DNA from: Albifimbria verrucaria | Lineage: Eukaryota; Ascomycota; Sordariomycetes; Hypocreales; Stachybotryaceae | Reading direction: 5' to 3' | NCBI GenBank assembly: GCA_020081605.1 | Contig: JAHREC010000015.1 | Location: forward strand, 186,001 to 250,000 | DNA length: 64,000 bases | Part shown: piece by piece, positions 34,420 through 45,769 of the stretch | How positions within the stretch are numbered: the stretch's first letter is position 1 | Layout: the number at the start of each line of letters is the position of its first letter | The notes under the pieces: generated by a model | Database searches by the model: none | What the model saw: only the letters and a program-made list of their open reading frames with translations | What the model was told of the DNA's origin: nothing | Position numbers and translations under genes: made by a program

Positions 34420-35755
34420 GGCGAAACTCAACTGACCAACGAGGAAGGGGCGAGTGAGCAGGAGACGGAGAGACGTGGGCGAGCTGACCAAACAAGCGAA
34501 AGGCATCCAAGGGCAAAGTGAAGCCTCGTCCCGTGATTCCCGATGGGTTTGTCTTCTGGACGTGGTCTAATGGTAGAAAATATTGGTGTCGGTTTACGAC
34601 TACAATGCAGCTCATAAATTGGTGGCCGCGCATGTTAAATAGGCGGTGTCAAAGGAAACACTATTCTTGGAAGTTATTCAACAGACCAATGATACGTCCA
34701 GGACAGATGCTGAGCAAGAGTAGTTGTTAGCGGAAACACAGACTGCTATGGCGCTGGCGCAAGTCTCACACTACATGTGCCATTACGGTGTCACATACGG
34801 CTATGTCGCAGCATACAGGTGCCTATTTGCTTCTGCATATCGACTCAGCCAATCCGCAGACGTTGTGCTGTCACCCGATCATACCAGGTCAGGATGTTGG
34901 CAACCTTTCCGTTGCGAACTGGACTGATCAAATTCCCCCACAGCGACAGCACAACTCACTAGCTTCTTGTTGCTGAGTCTTGGACTGCTGCGCTACAAGG
35001 TGCTTCACTTGAAGCAAGTCTGGAGAATGTGCATGCTGCACTGGCCAGGTGGCCAGAGCCGTACGAAGAGGCTGCGCATCTTTCCTCGGCAGCGGATACG
35101 CAATCATTGTTTGTGTAGTCGTCGTTGCCGCCACGAAGCGAAGGCCAGGAGGAATTTAGATCCGACGCCATCCCAACCGGTCGTACAGTTTCCTTGCGGC
35201 CAAAGTCATGCAAGCCTCGCGAGCCACTTGACAATATTGACGAGAGTGAGGAAGAAGAATCGGATGCTGAATTGCCTCCCTTGCGGGTCATGCTGAGACC
35301 AGCAAACGAAAAGGTGGCCCGCCAGAGAGCAGCTCTGACGACGTCCAGACGCGAAGCTCGCCGCCCACAAGGCAGTACTGTACGCAAGTTTGTCTGCTGG
35401 GCCCCAAAAGGAGCTGGGATCTCGATGATAACTGTCTCAACGTGCTCTCGCATCGCAACGCTGCAGGAAGCGGAGCGTGTCCTCCCCTAGCCATGAAAGA
35501 TTCTCGTCGTACTGTTGAGGAGCGGTTGTGTCAAGATCCGTACCGAGATTGCTACGCATTGAACGGGTGGGGCGAAGAAGGAGCAGTTGCTGTGCTCCTC
35601 AAGCTGGAACTTGCGCCGTACGGCTGTACGTTTGTTGGTAAGGGGACACGATTAAATATCTCTACCTCGAGAACGAGGGTCGCACCTACGTACAGCTCGA
35701 GGCGTTCCAAAGCTGGAGGGTATCTGTACATCTTGGTTTGGAACACTTGGGTCGG
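34420..35755 (+). pseudogene. Kinase-like protein pseudogene, copy 2
   Basis: Plus-strand pieces follow the order of copy 1 and extend further 5': NEEGASEQETERRGRADQ, VIPDGFVFWTWSNGRKYWC, then VSHYMCHYGVTYGYVAAY, PGQDVGNLSVANWTDQIP, LRPKSCKPREPLDNIDE, VEERLCQDPYRDCYALNGW and KLELAPYGCTFVGKGT. At 35650-35755 it still aligns with copy 1 (YLENEGRTYVQLEAF, VSVHLGL), then similarity ends before the catalytic loop. Frameshifts occur at several points and a stop precedes the YLENEG block. The Fot1-like transposon lies 240 bases downstream. Confidence 0.55.
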
Positions 35756-35993
35756 GGTTATATTTCCTTTGTTTCCCCTCTTTCTCCAGTTTCATGCATA
35801 CTGGCCAAATCCAGGCGTTTGAGGGATACTTGGACATTAATTTCTTATCACAATCAATACTGCTCGACAACAGTGCTCGGGTCGATATCGCTGTGTACAA
35901 TTGCACCAAGCCATTCCGTATCTCTAAATTTCACGTTGCTTTGACTTTCGGAATTTTATCCACGGTTCGTCGATTGGAAATTGTGATGACATA

Positions 35994-36040
35994 GTGCGAC
36001 GTAATGGATCTAACGTAGTTCATCACTTAGTGGGCCACCC
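35994..36040 (+). repeat. Left TIR of the Fot1-like element
   Basis: Inverted relative to 37825-37873; the shared core is AACGTAGTTCATCACTTAG followed by GGGCCAC, with one C/T difference inside it. Confidence 0.8.
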
Positions 36041-36109
36041 TACTAAGCGGGCCACTTTTCTCAATTTCATCCACATCAACTTCAATAAGCGATTTCTTCC
36101 GCCATAATC

Positions 36110-37791
36110 ATGTCAGTTCTTGCTGTCGAGCCTCGTATTATTCTTGCAATAGATGCAAAGAGTAAAAATCCAAAATTAAGGGTCCGTCATCCCGCCAGGC
36201 AGTCCACTATCCCACGAACAACCTTGCAAGCTATAATGACCGGAAGACTTTCAAAGGCTGTTACTCATAGCAGTCAATCGAATTCGACAATAGCTGAGGA
36301 GGATGTGATTTTTCAATACATACTGCAGCTGGATTCCAGAGGATTTTCGCCCCGGAAAACAGATGTCGAAGATATGGCCAATCTCCTTTTCAAGCGTGAT
36401 ACGTGACGCGTCGGGAAGTACTGGAATGATCGCTTCGTTGCGCGACGGCCAGAGCTCTACACGCGTTTTTTCTCGCCCATGTGACTATCAAAAGGCTTTA
36501 CAAGAGGATCCTAACGTGTTGAATGCATGGTTTCGTCTGGTCCTTAATATGCGCGCGAAATACGGTATCAAGGATAGCGATTTCTACAACTTCGATGAGA
36601 CCGGCTTTATGATGGGTATGATCCGCGCTGGGATGGTCGTTACACGCTCAGATCGCATTAACAGGCCAAAGGCTGTCCAGCCTGGTAACCGAGAATGTGC
36701 CACAGCAATTTGCGCCGCTGCGGCGGATGGCCATATAGTGCTTCCTTTTCGCTGCGCGGCGGGCGGATTACACCTTGCCGCCTGGTACTCTAGCGGTCAT
36801 ATTCCAAGCACCTGGGTCGTCAAGACAACTCCGAATGGCTGGACTACGCACGATACAGGGATTGAATGGCTCAAGCATTTTTGATCAGCAGACAAGAGCC
36901 CGTCAAAGGGTCAACATCGGATGCTTGTGCTTGACGGTCATGAGAGCCACATCAACGCGGAATTCGATGAATACTGCAAGACCAGCAAGATCATACCACT
37001 CTGTCTACCAAGTTATTCTTCGCATCTAACTCAGCCGCTCGATTTCGGCATTTTTGGCCAGTTAAAGAAGGCATACGGCTGTGAAATCTTGTTTCTAGCC
37101 CGGGCCAACATTACGCATATCACTAAAGACGACTTCTTCCCCGCATTCGAGACCGCCTTTGAACCGGCTTTTACGGAACAAAACATCAAGGGCGGCTTTC
37201 GGGGCTGGTCTTATTCCATGGAATCCAGAAGCTGTGATTTCAAAACTTGATGTAAGATTACGGACGCCAACACCTCCCGGGACCTCTGACGGTCTGCCTC
37301 TACCTTGGGTCCTACACACGCCCCGAACTGCCACTGACGCTCTTTCACAGTCAAATCTGATCAAAGATCGAGTAGCCAAACTCCAAGGAAGTTCCCCAAC
37401 GCTAATGTTGGCATCTGTTGACCAACTAGCAAAGGCTACAGTAAGTATTAGCTATCGGCTGACACTCTTGACCGTGGACATCAAAGCACGTCGAGAGGCC
37501 AACGAGGCGCTTTCGAAGCGGCGAAGGGCCAAAAGAACACAACTGCAAGATTCAAGACCTCTTTCTAGTGAGAAAGCTGTCTAGCTTTTGGTAGAAAAGG
37601 CTGTGCTGAAGGAGGAAGGACGTGATGAAGGCGCGAAGGAAGGGTCATCAAAGCGGCATAAGACGGGCGGAAGGCTCTGTGGCATCTGCCGCAAGAGTGG
37701 TCACACCGCAAGAACATGCTCAGAGGCTGAAGATCTAGACGGTTTATCAACTGCTGAGGTATTAGAGTCAATTGAGTGTTATTTTGGGTAA
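36110..37791 (+). pseudogene. Pogo-type DDE transposase, broken
   Basis: The N-terminus carries a helix-turn-helix region (ILQLDSRGFSPRKTDVEDMA), the middle FYNFDETGFMMG (first catalytic Asp), then MLVLDGHESHINAEFDEYC (second Asp), and SSHLTQPLDFGIFGQLKKAY. The C-terminus has RREANEALSKRRRAKRTQLQ and a CCHC knuckle CGICRKSGHTARTC. Breaks seen: a TGA at 36404-36406 where an Arg CGA is expected, one extra T in the T6 near 36467-36472, indels near 36880-36905, a missing G in the G4 at 37201-37204, and a TAG where CAG is expected near 37582. The full protein would be about 550 residues. Confidence 0.85.
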
Positions 37792-37824
37792 GTTGTAGGG
37801 ATTGTGAGTTGGTTGGAGGAGAGA

Positions 37825-37873
37825 AGTGGCCCGCTAAGTGATGAACTACGTTGATGCTTATTGTAACTCGCAC
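37825..37873 (-). repeat. Right TIR of the Fot1-like element
   Basis: Reverse complement matches the left TIR; the outermost bases are GTGCGA at both ends. Confidence 0.8.
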
Positions 37874-37875
37874 TA

Positions 37876-38745
37876 AGTGCGTCATAATGCTCCAAAGTAA
37901 CCCTATTCAATCAGCTTTCCCCGCGTTTCTATCTAGCATTAACTAGCATAATCCCATCGTATTCAATTGGCATCGGCCGCCTAGCATATCTTCCGTATCC
38001 GCTGAGATGAGGTCGTTATATGAACCGCTATTGACAAATGCCAGTTGTTCTTTAGTTTGAGTTTGCAATCGGTTGGCAAGAGCCCATTGAAATGCCAACG
38101 CCTGATGAAGCAAATTCTCGTCCACCGTGTATTGAAATTCGATAGACCACGGCCGGTGCTCTACATAGCGACCCATAGCTGCCATCGTCTTATTGTGGTC
38201 TGAAAGTCGTCCGAGTACAGGGCTTCGAAGTTTGATATTCTAATAACGTTAGCTGCATTCCTCAAGATCCTCCAGGCAGAGTGCTGCAGCAGGCTAGGTC
38301 TCAGCCAATTGGGACAGAATAAACTATATGACAATTATCTCACTGAAGAATTAATCTACGAGTTCTAGTAGTGTCAGTTGGTACACACAGCTGGTTCCAA
38401 AGTAATCAAATGATTTGTGTGGGAAAGTGTAACTTTATGTACGGAAGAGACGCTATGTGGCATACGAACGTATAGTAACAATGATGCACGTTGTTTGAAC
38501 TACTAGAACGGAAGCTTTGCCCCGGATATGCACTCGTCACAAGGTGCGGTGGGTCGGCCATTTGATCGACAGTATGTTGCGGTCACCATTTGCAGAAGCT
38601 TCCACCATGGTTTTAGAGTATGACCTTGTAGCCTACATGGTATGGATATTACATTCTTGAGCGCCCTAGGCTGCAGAGAAGCTGACTACCGAGGAACTGA
38701 AACCGGATAAAATCTAGATACATCGAAAACCTTATGAGCTGGCTG
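37876..38745. other. Flank of the transposon, one short unknown ORF
   Basis: The minus-strand frame 38185-37943 starts at an ATG and reads AAMGRYVEHRPWSIEFQYTV, 80 residues, plausible but unrecognised. The rest is non-coding. Confidence 0.35.
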
Positions 38746-38915
38746 TTGATTCATATAGCAGCATTACCCCATGCTATCTATAGCTACATCGCAACAATCA
38801 CATCCTATATTAGTCTATTTAACTTCCGGGGCTCCAACGGATCCGGGCCAGCATATCATCAGGATCAGGGCTCGGCCTATCTGTCAAGCTCCTTCAAAAT
38901 GAGATTTTATCGAAA
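38746..38915 (-). repeat. RIP-eroded piggyBac-type relic, copy 2
   Basis: Matches 45780-45920 on the same strand. On the minus strand it still aligns as PEVK*TNIGCDCCDVAI against PPVKTTNMGCDICNVPIC, with stops that reflect C-to-T or G-to-A changes. It is more decayed than the 46-kb copy. Confidence 0.5.
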
Positions 38916-39110
38916 ATGATTGGTTGTACCACCTCAGAGTCAGATCCTGGATCCTGGTAGCAGCCAGATCGATCCTGTAAGGATCAGTCGCCTGCGGTTT
39001 TTACTTTTGAGCGGAGGAGCCCTGCTAAAACCATGCCTACTGCTCCGTCCGGATCGCACAGCCAAGCGGTCAAGATATCTAAAGCTACTATCTTCCAGGT
39101 CAGCTTACTA

Positions 39111-39399
39111 GCAGGTCTTCCAGATTCTTCAAAGTAGAGCCCCCACCCAAAGAGAAAAAATATTACGCAAAATACAGAGCGGTGCTGCGGCCGAGACTGT
39201 CCACAGACGGGTCCGTGTGGCAGGCAGATGTATTACCGCGGCATTCTCTTGCGACGGACGTACTAAATCTACTACTGTCAGTTCTCCTCTGTTTTACCTG
39301 CAGCCCATAATCTTCATCTCAGTACATTCTCCTAAGAAGGGTAGCGTCACTAAATCGTCATGCAAGTGCGACTTTTGATTTCTGAGTTACACTAGTACA
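39111..39399. other. Non-coding between relics
   Basis: Nothing recognised up to the start of the LINE. Confidence 0.4.
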
Positions 39400-39465
39400 G
39401 AATAGCCCCACATTTAGCGATGAGCAAGATCCCCTCCAGGCGGCGCCCAAGGAGGAGCCCGCTGT

Positions 39466-40358
39466 AGAGTACCAAGCTGGAAGCACTCACCACGACCATA
39501 GCTCTATCCCAGTCAAGCCCGAGGGCCTCATACGCCGAAGTGGCCCGCACACCGCCGGACAGCAACGCGAGTAACGTGCGGCCTCTGTCGTCACTCAGGA
39601 AAGGACCATCCGACTGGAGCGATACCCTTTACTGTACGATTGATGTCTCCCGAACGGAAAATGCTGAGAGCGACAGCGCTGCTCCGAGCGCAATCCGGAC
39701 CCTCATTGAAACAGAAGTCAGGACCGAGCTGGGCCAGTCTAACTGGCGATGCCGAGCTGTGACCAAGGATCAAAAGAATGAACACCGCATCAGGATCGCC
39801 TGCCGCAACGAAGATGAGCACTCGCTAGTCAAGCGAGTGGCAGAGACCAAGGTTCCTCGTGGAGCTCGAGTTCTCCGGGATGAGCTGTACCCCATCAAGG
39901 TAGACAACGTCAATCGACTGGCAGTCATCGATGAGTTTGATGGCATCCGACCCGAGGCGGCTGAGACATTTAGTCGGGAAAACGATATGCAGGTAGCAAA
40001 GGTGGCATGGTTGAGCAAACGCGACACGTCCAAAGCATATGGATCGATGGTTGTCTACCTGAAGAAAGCGGCAGATGCAAGGAAGGCCCTACAGGAGGGT
40101 TTCTTCTACGCAGGAGGCGAATCGGGATATACAGGGCCATTTGAGCGCCGAGCCCGACCGGAGCAATGCTACAACTGCCAGGAGATCGGTCACAAAGCCT
40201 TCCAGTGTCGTAAGCCCCAGATGTGCGGAAGGTGTGCGAGAGAAGGGCACCACCACAGCACATGCGACGAACAGGTCGTGAAGTGTGTGCCCTGTGGAGG
40301 CCCGCATGAGTCGTTCAGCAGGAATTGCCGGAAGCTCTTCCCCACCCGCCATGACTAA
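39466..40358 (+). CDS. LINE ORF1 (gag-like, CCHC)
   Basis: The open frame from 39466 to 40358 follows a TAG (39463-39465) that would be a CAG Gln in an intact element, so the copy is 5' incomplete. It has SPRASYAEVARTPP, an RRM-like middle (DELYPIKVDNVNRLAV, then DGIRPEAAETF), and three CCHC knuckles: CYNCQEIGHKAFQC, CGRCAREGHHHSTC and CVPCGGPHESFSRNC. It would bind element RNA. Its stop overlaps the ORF2 start as ATGACTAA (40351-40358). Confidence 0.8.
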
Positions 40359-41763
40359 CTCACTCAGGATTGTACAACTCAACGTCAAAAAGCAGGGAAC
40401 GATACACGACAGTTTGATGAGTGACGAGAACCTGCAAGATGCTGCGGTGATCATGATTCAAGAGCCGCAAGCAAGAAACATAGGTGGACGCCTCATAACG
40501 ACACCCATGACGCACCATAAATGGACGAAAATGGCACCACAGACATGGAGCGAAGGGAGATGGGCGGTCCGAAGCATGCTATGGGTCAACAGAGATCTTG
40601 AAGCAGAACAAGTACAAACCGACTTGCCCGATCTGACAGCAGCCATCATTCGGCTAGACCAAAGAATTGTCCTGGTCGCCTCGGTCTACGTGGCGGGGCA
40701 AGATGAGGAAGCACTACAGGAGATGTGTAGTACCCTACGCAAACTCATCCTTGACACAAGACTCCAAGCAGATCGACCAGTCGAGGTAGTAATTGCCGGA
40801 GATTCTAATCGCCACGACCAATTGTGGGGTGGCGATGATGTTTCCTGGATCGGCAGGGCGAAGCGGACCGCATCATCGACCTTATGAGCGAGTTCGGCCT
40901 CAAGAGTCTCCTGCCCCGCGGTACCAAGACGTGGCAAGATAAAAACTACGAGACGACGATCGACCTCGTGTTAGCATCGGAGGAATTGGCTGAAAACGTG
41001 ATCAGGTGCGGCATTCACGAAACGGACCATGGATCGGATCACCGTACGATTGACACCATCTTTGACATTGCCATCCCAACCCCACAACATCAACCAAGAA
41101 TTCTACTGAAGAACACGCCCTGGCACGAGGTTAACGAGAGGATCAAAGGCGCTCTGAGTAATGCGCACATAGTCGGAGATGTACAGAAAGACACGGATAC
41201 GCTGATGTCAGTGGTGTCGGAGGCGGTGCATGCATTGACGCCGGTCTCGAAACCATCACCGTATGCTAAACGATGGTGGACCTCCGACCTCACGCAGCTG
41301 CGGAAAATACACACGTATTGGAGGAACCAGGCGAGAGCGTGCAGACGGTCAGGATCTCGAGACAGCGAGATGGAAGAGAAAGCCAAGAGTGCAGCGAAGC
41401 AATACCACGATGCCATCCGACAACAAAAGAAGGCTCATTGGGAAGGGTTTCTCGCCGACAATGACAACATCTGGAAAGCAGCTAAGTACATGAAGTCGGG
41501 CGACAGTTCGGCTTTTGGCAGGGTGCCACAACTGAAGAGAGCAGACGGATCGCAGACAAGCAACGTAGCAGAGCAAGCTCAAGAACTGCTAACCACATTC
41601 TTTCCTCCTCTTCCAGCCACTATCGAGGATGAGGGTCCGAGACCTCAGCGAGGGTCAGCATTGCCGATGCCTATTATCATAATGGAAGAAGTCGAACGGC
41701 AGCTATTCAAGATAAAATCATGGAAGGCCCCGGAGAAGACGGTTTGCCTGCGGTGGTGTTGAA
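40351..41763 (+). pseudogene. LINE ORF2, endonuclease plus start of RT
   Basis: Starts at the ATG at 40351, overlapping the ORF1 stop. The APE-type endonuclease shows SLRIVQLNVKKQG, VIMIQEPQAR, VVIAGDSNRHDQLWGG and, in the next frame, TIDLVLAS and [11 protein letters not shown], the expected active-site order. Two minus-1 shifts occur, at GG 40847-40848 ([10 protein letters not shown] expected) and GG 41732-41733 ([15 protein letters not shown] expected). The reverse transcriptase is cut off after its first motif. Confidence 0.8.
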
Positions 41764-41790
41764 ACAAGTGTGGCCGGTGGTCAAGCACTG

Positions 41791-42009
41791 AGGTAAGGGT
41801 CAGATCAGGCCCCGCTCCATTAAATTCTGGCATTTCCAACGTGGTAAACCTAGCAACGTCTTGCCAACACTAGCTGTAAGGGCCGTATCTATTCAACAAC
41901 CTCATGCTTACCTTCCCGTCGCTTGGCATACAGTTTTTCATCCCTCAAACTTATTCCGTGATCCAATTACCTTCGACCCGACATAATGACTGACTGAGGA
42001 TGTGCGGCC
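41791..42009. other. Junction sequence after the LINE
   Basis: No gene; possible unrelated sequence joined to the truncated LINE. Confidence 0.4.
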
Positions 42010-42291
42010 TCAGGATGATCCATCAAATCGTACAACCAAGGGGAGGATAGCTGGGTCAGGGAGGCCTAGTGATTTGATGAATGAGTTTAAATGGCGGCGT
42101 TCTGACTTCAGTATCCCATGCTTCTCTCCCAGATGCCTGGAGACACGATCGCCTCCAGGTTTGATTGCAAAGCCACAAGTAACACAGATGATTGCAGGTT
42201 CTGGCTCGTTATAATATAAACCAAGCCGCGTAAGGTAGGAAAGCTGCTCTGCGGAAAGGAGGCTTGCAGAACCTTGGTCATGACGCTCCAT
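42010..42291 (-). pseudogene. OrsD-type (DUF3505) zinc-finger fragment
   Basis: The 93-residue frame starts at an ATG (42291) and reads LGLYYNEPEPAIICVTCGFA, GDRVSRHLGEKHGI, then LGLPDPAILPL. This is the first OrsD unit, I-x-C-x2-C-x13-H-x3-H, followed by the usual spacer before it breaks. Only the beginning of the original long gene is left. Confidence 0.6.
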
Positions 42292-42558
42292 GTTAGCCCA
42301 GCTTCATATCGATGCAAATGGACAGTTCGCATCAGGATTTTTCGGGGTGCGTTACGCGTTTTTCTCATAGTCAATGAAAACCGCGTAATGGGCCCCGTTT
42401 CGTGCCCCGGATATTCAGGGGTTTGCTCTGGGATATGACCACGCATAACCAGGGCTGTGGTTGGCTAAGATGGCCGAACGGGGCCCGATCCGCGCGAGTA
42501 TGCTTGAGTAGGACTTCCACTTGCCACCCTTCGTTGACTTTCATCCAATCCAAGAAGT

Positions 42559-45290
42559 CTAGTAATGTGTCGCGGCTTGCGTTGGGGTTAGACTCGGTTG
42601 AGATAGGCTTGCTTCCACCTTAAGGTCCAGTATCTTCGGCCGCTTGGTGTGGGGAGTGTGCGGGCTTAACACAGTTGTGGTAACGGCGTCATACTCTTCA
42701 TCAGGCTTTCTTTTCCTATGCACTGATGTCGATGCGGTGAGGTTAAGGCTCGATGCTCGCAGCCCGTAGAACTCGTGCGAGCGGTGACTGACCTGCCGTA
42801 ATACTCCTAGTGACTCCGCCGTCATCCGCTTGACGATGTCAATGGTAACTCCGTAATTGGCCGACGTTCGTGTGCTGTGAGCCGATGCTAAATCATCCGC
42901 CACTTCGTATTGCTCAGATTCATCATTGTCCTCGTCACTATCATTCGCATATACTTTTTGCCAATGTCCGATCGTGCGGGGCGTATATGTTTCTTGTTGA
43001 TGGCGATGGAGATATGGCGCCAGTCCTGTAGGGTAAGCCTCACACCCATGTAATGGGCGGACCACCTCGCCATGGCGCTGGAGAACCGGGCGCTCTCCCA
43101 CGGTCCATTCTCGTCGTGCCATATAAAATCGCTAGGTGGCTTCATCTTCCCGTGCATCGCCCATCGCTCCGCTTCCAGACGGTCGGTGAACGGCCTGACG
43201 TATGCCATGTACACGGCCATCAGCTGGCTCATCCGGGCATCTAGGAAGCGCGGTATGACCTTGGGCGAGTCAAAGTGGGCCAGTGACTTGTGATACTGCG
43301 TTACCAGAACCATCTCTCCGTCGATGACGAAGGCGCCCCGATCACGGTTGATGCCGTTGACCAAGCGTAGACCTGCGAGCTCTTCGCCGCGCGCCGGCCC
43401 TCCCAGGTCATCTGTGCCCCGAGCCCCGCCCACTCCATAAAGCGCCGGACCTCTCGTATGTAATTATCGACGGCACCCCACCTCCACGCGCCCCGGCCGT
43501 CCAGAAACTCATCCCTCCGCCTGCCGCTGACTAGGTCTTCCAGCATTTCCTCCTCCTTCCCCGCCAGGCCGTTGCTGTGGATGAAGGACTTGCCGCGCTG
43601 TGTTTGCGTGAGGTTGTCCTCGATCTTGTGCAGCGGGATCTGGAAGCGAACATCGTCGCCTTCCTTGAACATGAGCCTCCCCACAGCAGGTCCTCCGCGT
43701 CCGTGATCATGTCGGCGACCATGGCCCGGATATCGTTCATCGCGATCGGCTTGCCCATGAAGTACATCAGCTCGCCGTCTCGGCTCCACGACACCATCAG
43801 CCGGCTGCCCGTCTCCTTCGCGATCTTCCTGCCGTAGAGCAAGAGGCTGAGCGTGTAGCCCATCGGCGTGTATGTTCCCTTGCAGAGCCAGTCGCGGTGA
43901 GCCAGGCCGAAGCGCTCCTCGAGGTCCGCCATCTTGTCCCTCTCGGCCGCCGGTATGGCATGCTCGGCCAGGAAGGCCCTTCCGACGTAGACCAGGCCGG
44001 CCAGGACGTACGTGAAGAGGTGGGCCGGCCTGAGCTGGTTGGACTCGCCGTCGATGCCCAGCACGGCGACGAAGTGCCAGAGCGGGCTCTCGAAGGGTCC
44101 CCGCTCAGCCGTTGCATCCAGAAGCTGGCCGACACCGCAAGGATTTATCACCTAGCTCGGCGTCGAGCCGGGCCTCCCGTTGTTTGTCCATTCCTTCTTC
44201 CCCTACTTCTTCTTCTACCCCATCTTGAAGGTGGGTCCATAGCGCCTTGAGATCGCGCCGTTGGCCTGCGGTAAAGGAGAAACCGTGCCCCTCGAGCAGG
44301 TCGGCCTCGGTCAGCGGCAGAACCCGCAGGCAGTAGCACAAGAACCGTTTCCAGTAACCTAGGTTCCGATCCATGCTGCTCTTCTCCTGTAGCGGCCCGA
44401 ATGGTCGGCTGTGGAGTCGTTCGGGTGTGGGCTGGCCAGCAGCAACCTCGTCATGAGAGGCATGCTCTTGATGCCATCCACGCACCGGTCAAAGAACATA
44501 CGGTCGGTGGCGGTGACCAGCCGGAGCAGCTCATCTTCTTCCGGCCCCGGCATCCGGCTGCAACGGTGGATGTCGCCGAGATGCCGTCCGGCGAAGTGAA
44601 CGCTCCAGCCGGCACGTTTAAGCCAGTTGGTGACCTCATGCCTGCTCGCCCCGTCGGCGGCCAGCACCTTCGACAGCTCCTCCTGTTCCGCCTGGTCCGC
44701 TGCCCACCGCCGCTTGATGTCGTCGACTATGGCTGGCAGCGGGCCCCGGGTTGCGGTCGGCACTGGTGCCACGGCATCGCCACCGTCCCCGGCGCCGTCA
44801 GGGGCGGTGATGCAGAAATAGTGAATGTCCGACTTGGGCGCTACGAAGAATGTCTGCATCCATACGGTGGGCGCACGAGGGCCGGTCTTGTGCTTCGAGC
44901 CCTGGAAGCCATGCTCCGCGTTGTGATGGAACCTCAAGGTCTTGTAGCTCCTCGTTAGGTACTTGCAGCCGGCCTGCTTGTCGCAGGTGTACCCGCGGTG
45001 TGCCGGTAACCCTTGATTGGTTGCCTTGGGTTGGAGGGACCGTGGCGGAAATCATCCTCCGATGGCCTGCAGATGTCGAGGCCGGCAAACTTGGCGATGA
45101 TGGCCTTGCGTTCCGCCCGTGTCAGGGCCCGATGCTTGTCCCGCAGGTGGCCCGGCAGGTTCAGGATGGCATGGCCGTGTATGCTGCAGACGAGGGCATG
45201 GCAGTCTGCATGATACAGTAGCCAATCGTTGTCCGTGTCGAGGATCCAGGGGCCGCCGCTGCTGCCGTCTCTGTTGCCATACTGCCGGCA
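42559..45290 (-). pseudogene. OrsD zinc-finger / tyrosine-recombinase-like protein, frameshifted
   Basis: The reading order on the minus strand is an OrsD N-terminus (DNDWLLYHADCHALVC, LPGHLRDKHRALTRAERKA), a second unit YTCDKQAGCKYLTRS with H-x4-H, a helical region (MDRNLGYWKRFLCYCLRVLP), then PLWHFVAVLGIDGESNQLRP, CKGTYTPMGYTLSLLLYGR, EGDDVRFQIPLHKIEDNL and KSFIHSNGLAG. Next come EELAGLRLVNGINRDRG, YHKSLAHFDSPKVIPRFL, LTLQDWRHISIAINKKHI and AHSTRTSANYGVTIDIVKR. The WRH...AHSTRT...NYG spacing looks like a tyrosine-recombinase R-H-x2-(H/R)...Y arrangement. This architecture precedes a RecQ-type helicase in fungal telomere-linked genes as I recall, but here a stop comes first. At least five frame changes are needed. 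Confidence 0.6.
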
Positions 45291-45411
45291 TACTTAATAC
45301 AGTACTATCATATATATTATTATTTTTATGGCGTCAAAGGCTACTCGTAGCAGCAGTAGCTAGTATATGGAGGAAGTGATAGAATCCAGGGCTGGTAACC
45401 TGGTGTCCCAA

Positions 45412-45455
45412 TATAATATATATATATATATTATTATTATATTAATAGAGACATA
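45412..45455. repeat. (TA)n/(TTA)n microsatellite
   Basis: A run of TATATATATA is followed by TTATTATTATATTA. A T-rich tract and a long T homopolymer follow at about 45600-45645. Confidence 0.75.
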
Positions 45456-45769
45456 TAGGGAGTATGGGGCATATAGGGAAGAACGATAATATCATGGCAG
45501 GTTAAAATAAAAGAGAGGGGCTTGGCTTAGCTTGCACTTGGGTAGCGGGTGGGTTCTTAACCCCCTTTTTCCTTCGTTCCTTCCTTTTGCTAGCTGTTCT
45601 TTTCTTTTCTTTTCTTTCTTTTTAACCCTTTTTTTTTTTTTTTTACGTTGGCCTGGGGATCATGGAACCCCTGTCGTCGATCTGTGGGGAACGCGTCGGG
45701 GTCGGGGCCAATCAGGATCCCCGCCGTCATGGAACTTTGGCCCAAGTTCCGTCGGCCTCGCGGTTAGGC

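Larger units (their letters stand above)
35994..37873 (+). mobile_element. Fot1/pogo-like DNA transposon with TIRs and TA duplication
   Basis: The element is 1880 bp and flanked by TA (35992-35993 and 37874-37875). Its ends are inverted repeats of about 47 bp, starting GTGCGA and sharing AACGTAGTTCATCACTTAG, which differ by a few bases. It contains one decayed pogo-type transposase frame. Length, TA target and TIR length fit the Fot1/Pot2 group of Tc1/mariner elements in ascomycetes. It could still be moved in trans if a related transposase is present. Confidence 0.85.
39400..41790 (+). mobile_element. Truncated Tad1-like LINE, copy 2 (GC-rich, little decayed)
   Basis: Contains the 3' two thirds of ORF1 (gag with three CCHC knuckles) and ORF2 from its start through the endonuclease into the first reverse-transcriptase motifs, where it ends abruptly near 41790. 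GC content and codon use are higher than in neighbouring relics and C-to-T damage is slight, so it is younger than copy 1 at 16.6-18.4 kb. A 3' rather than 5' truncation is unusual for a LINE and suggests a later deletion or insertion. Confidence 0.85.

Noticed and set aside
39591..40454. Minus-strand ORFs of 76-121 codons
   Set aside because: They are shadows of LINE ORF1, which has clear CCHC motifs on the plus strand.
44401..44958. 185-codon plus-strand ORF
   Set aside because: It is antisense to the GC-rich OrsD/recombinase-like gene, which has better composition and homology on the minus strand. The same applies to ORFs at 43577, 43897 and 44850.
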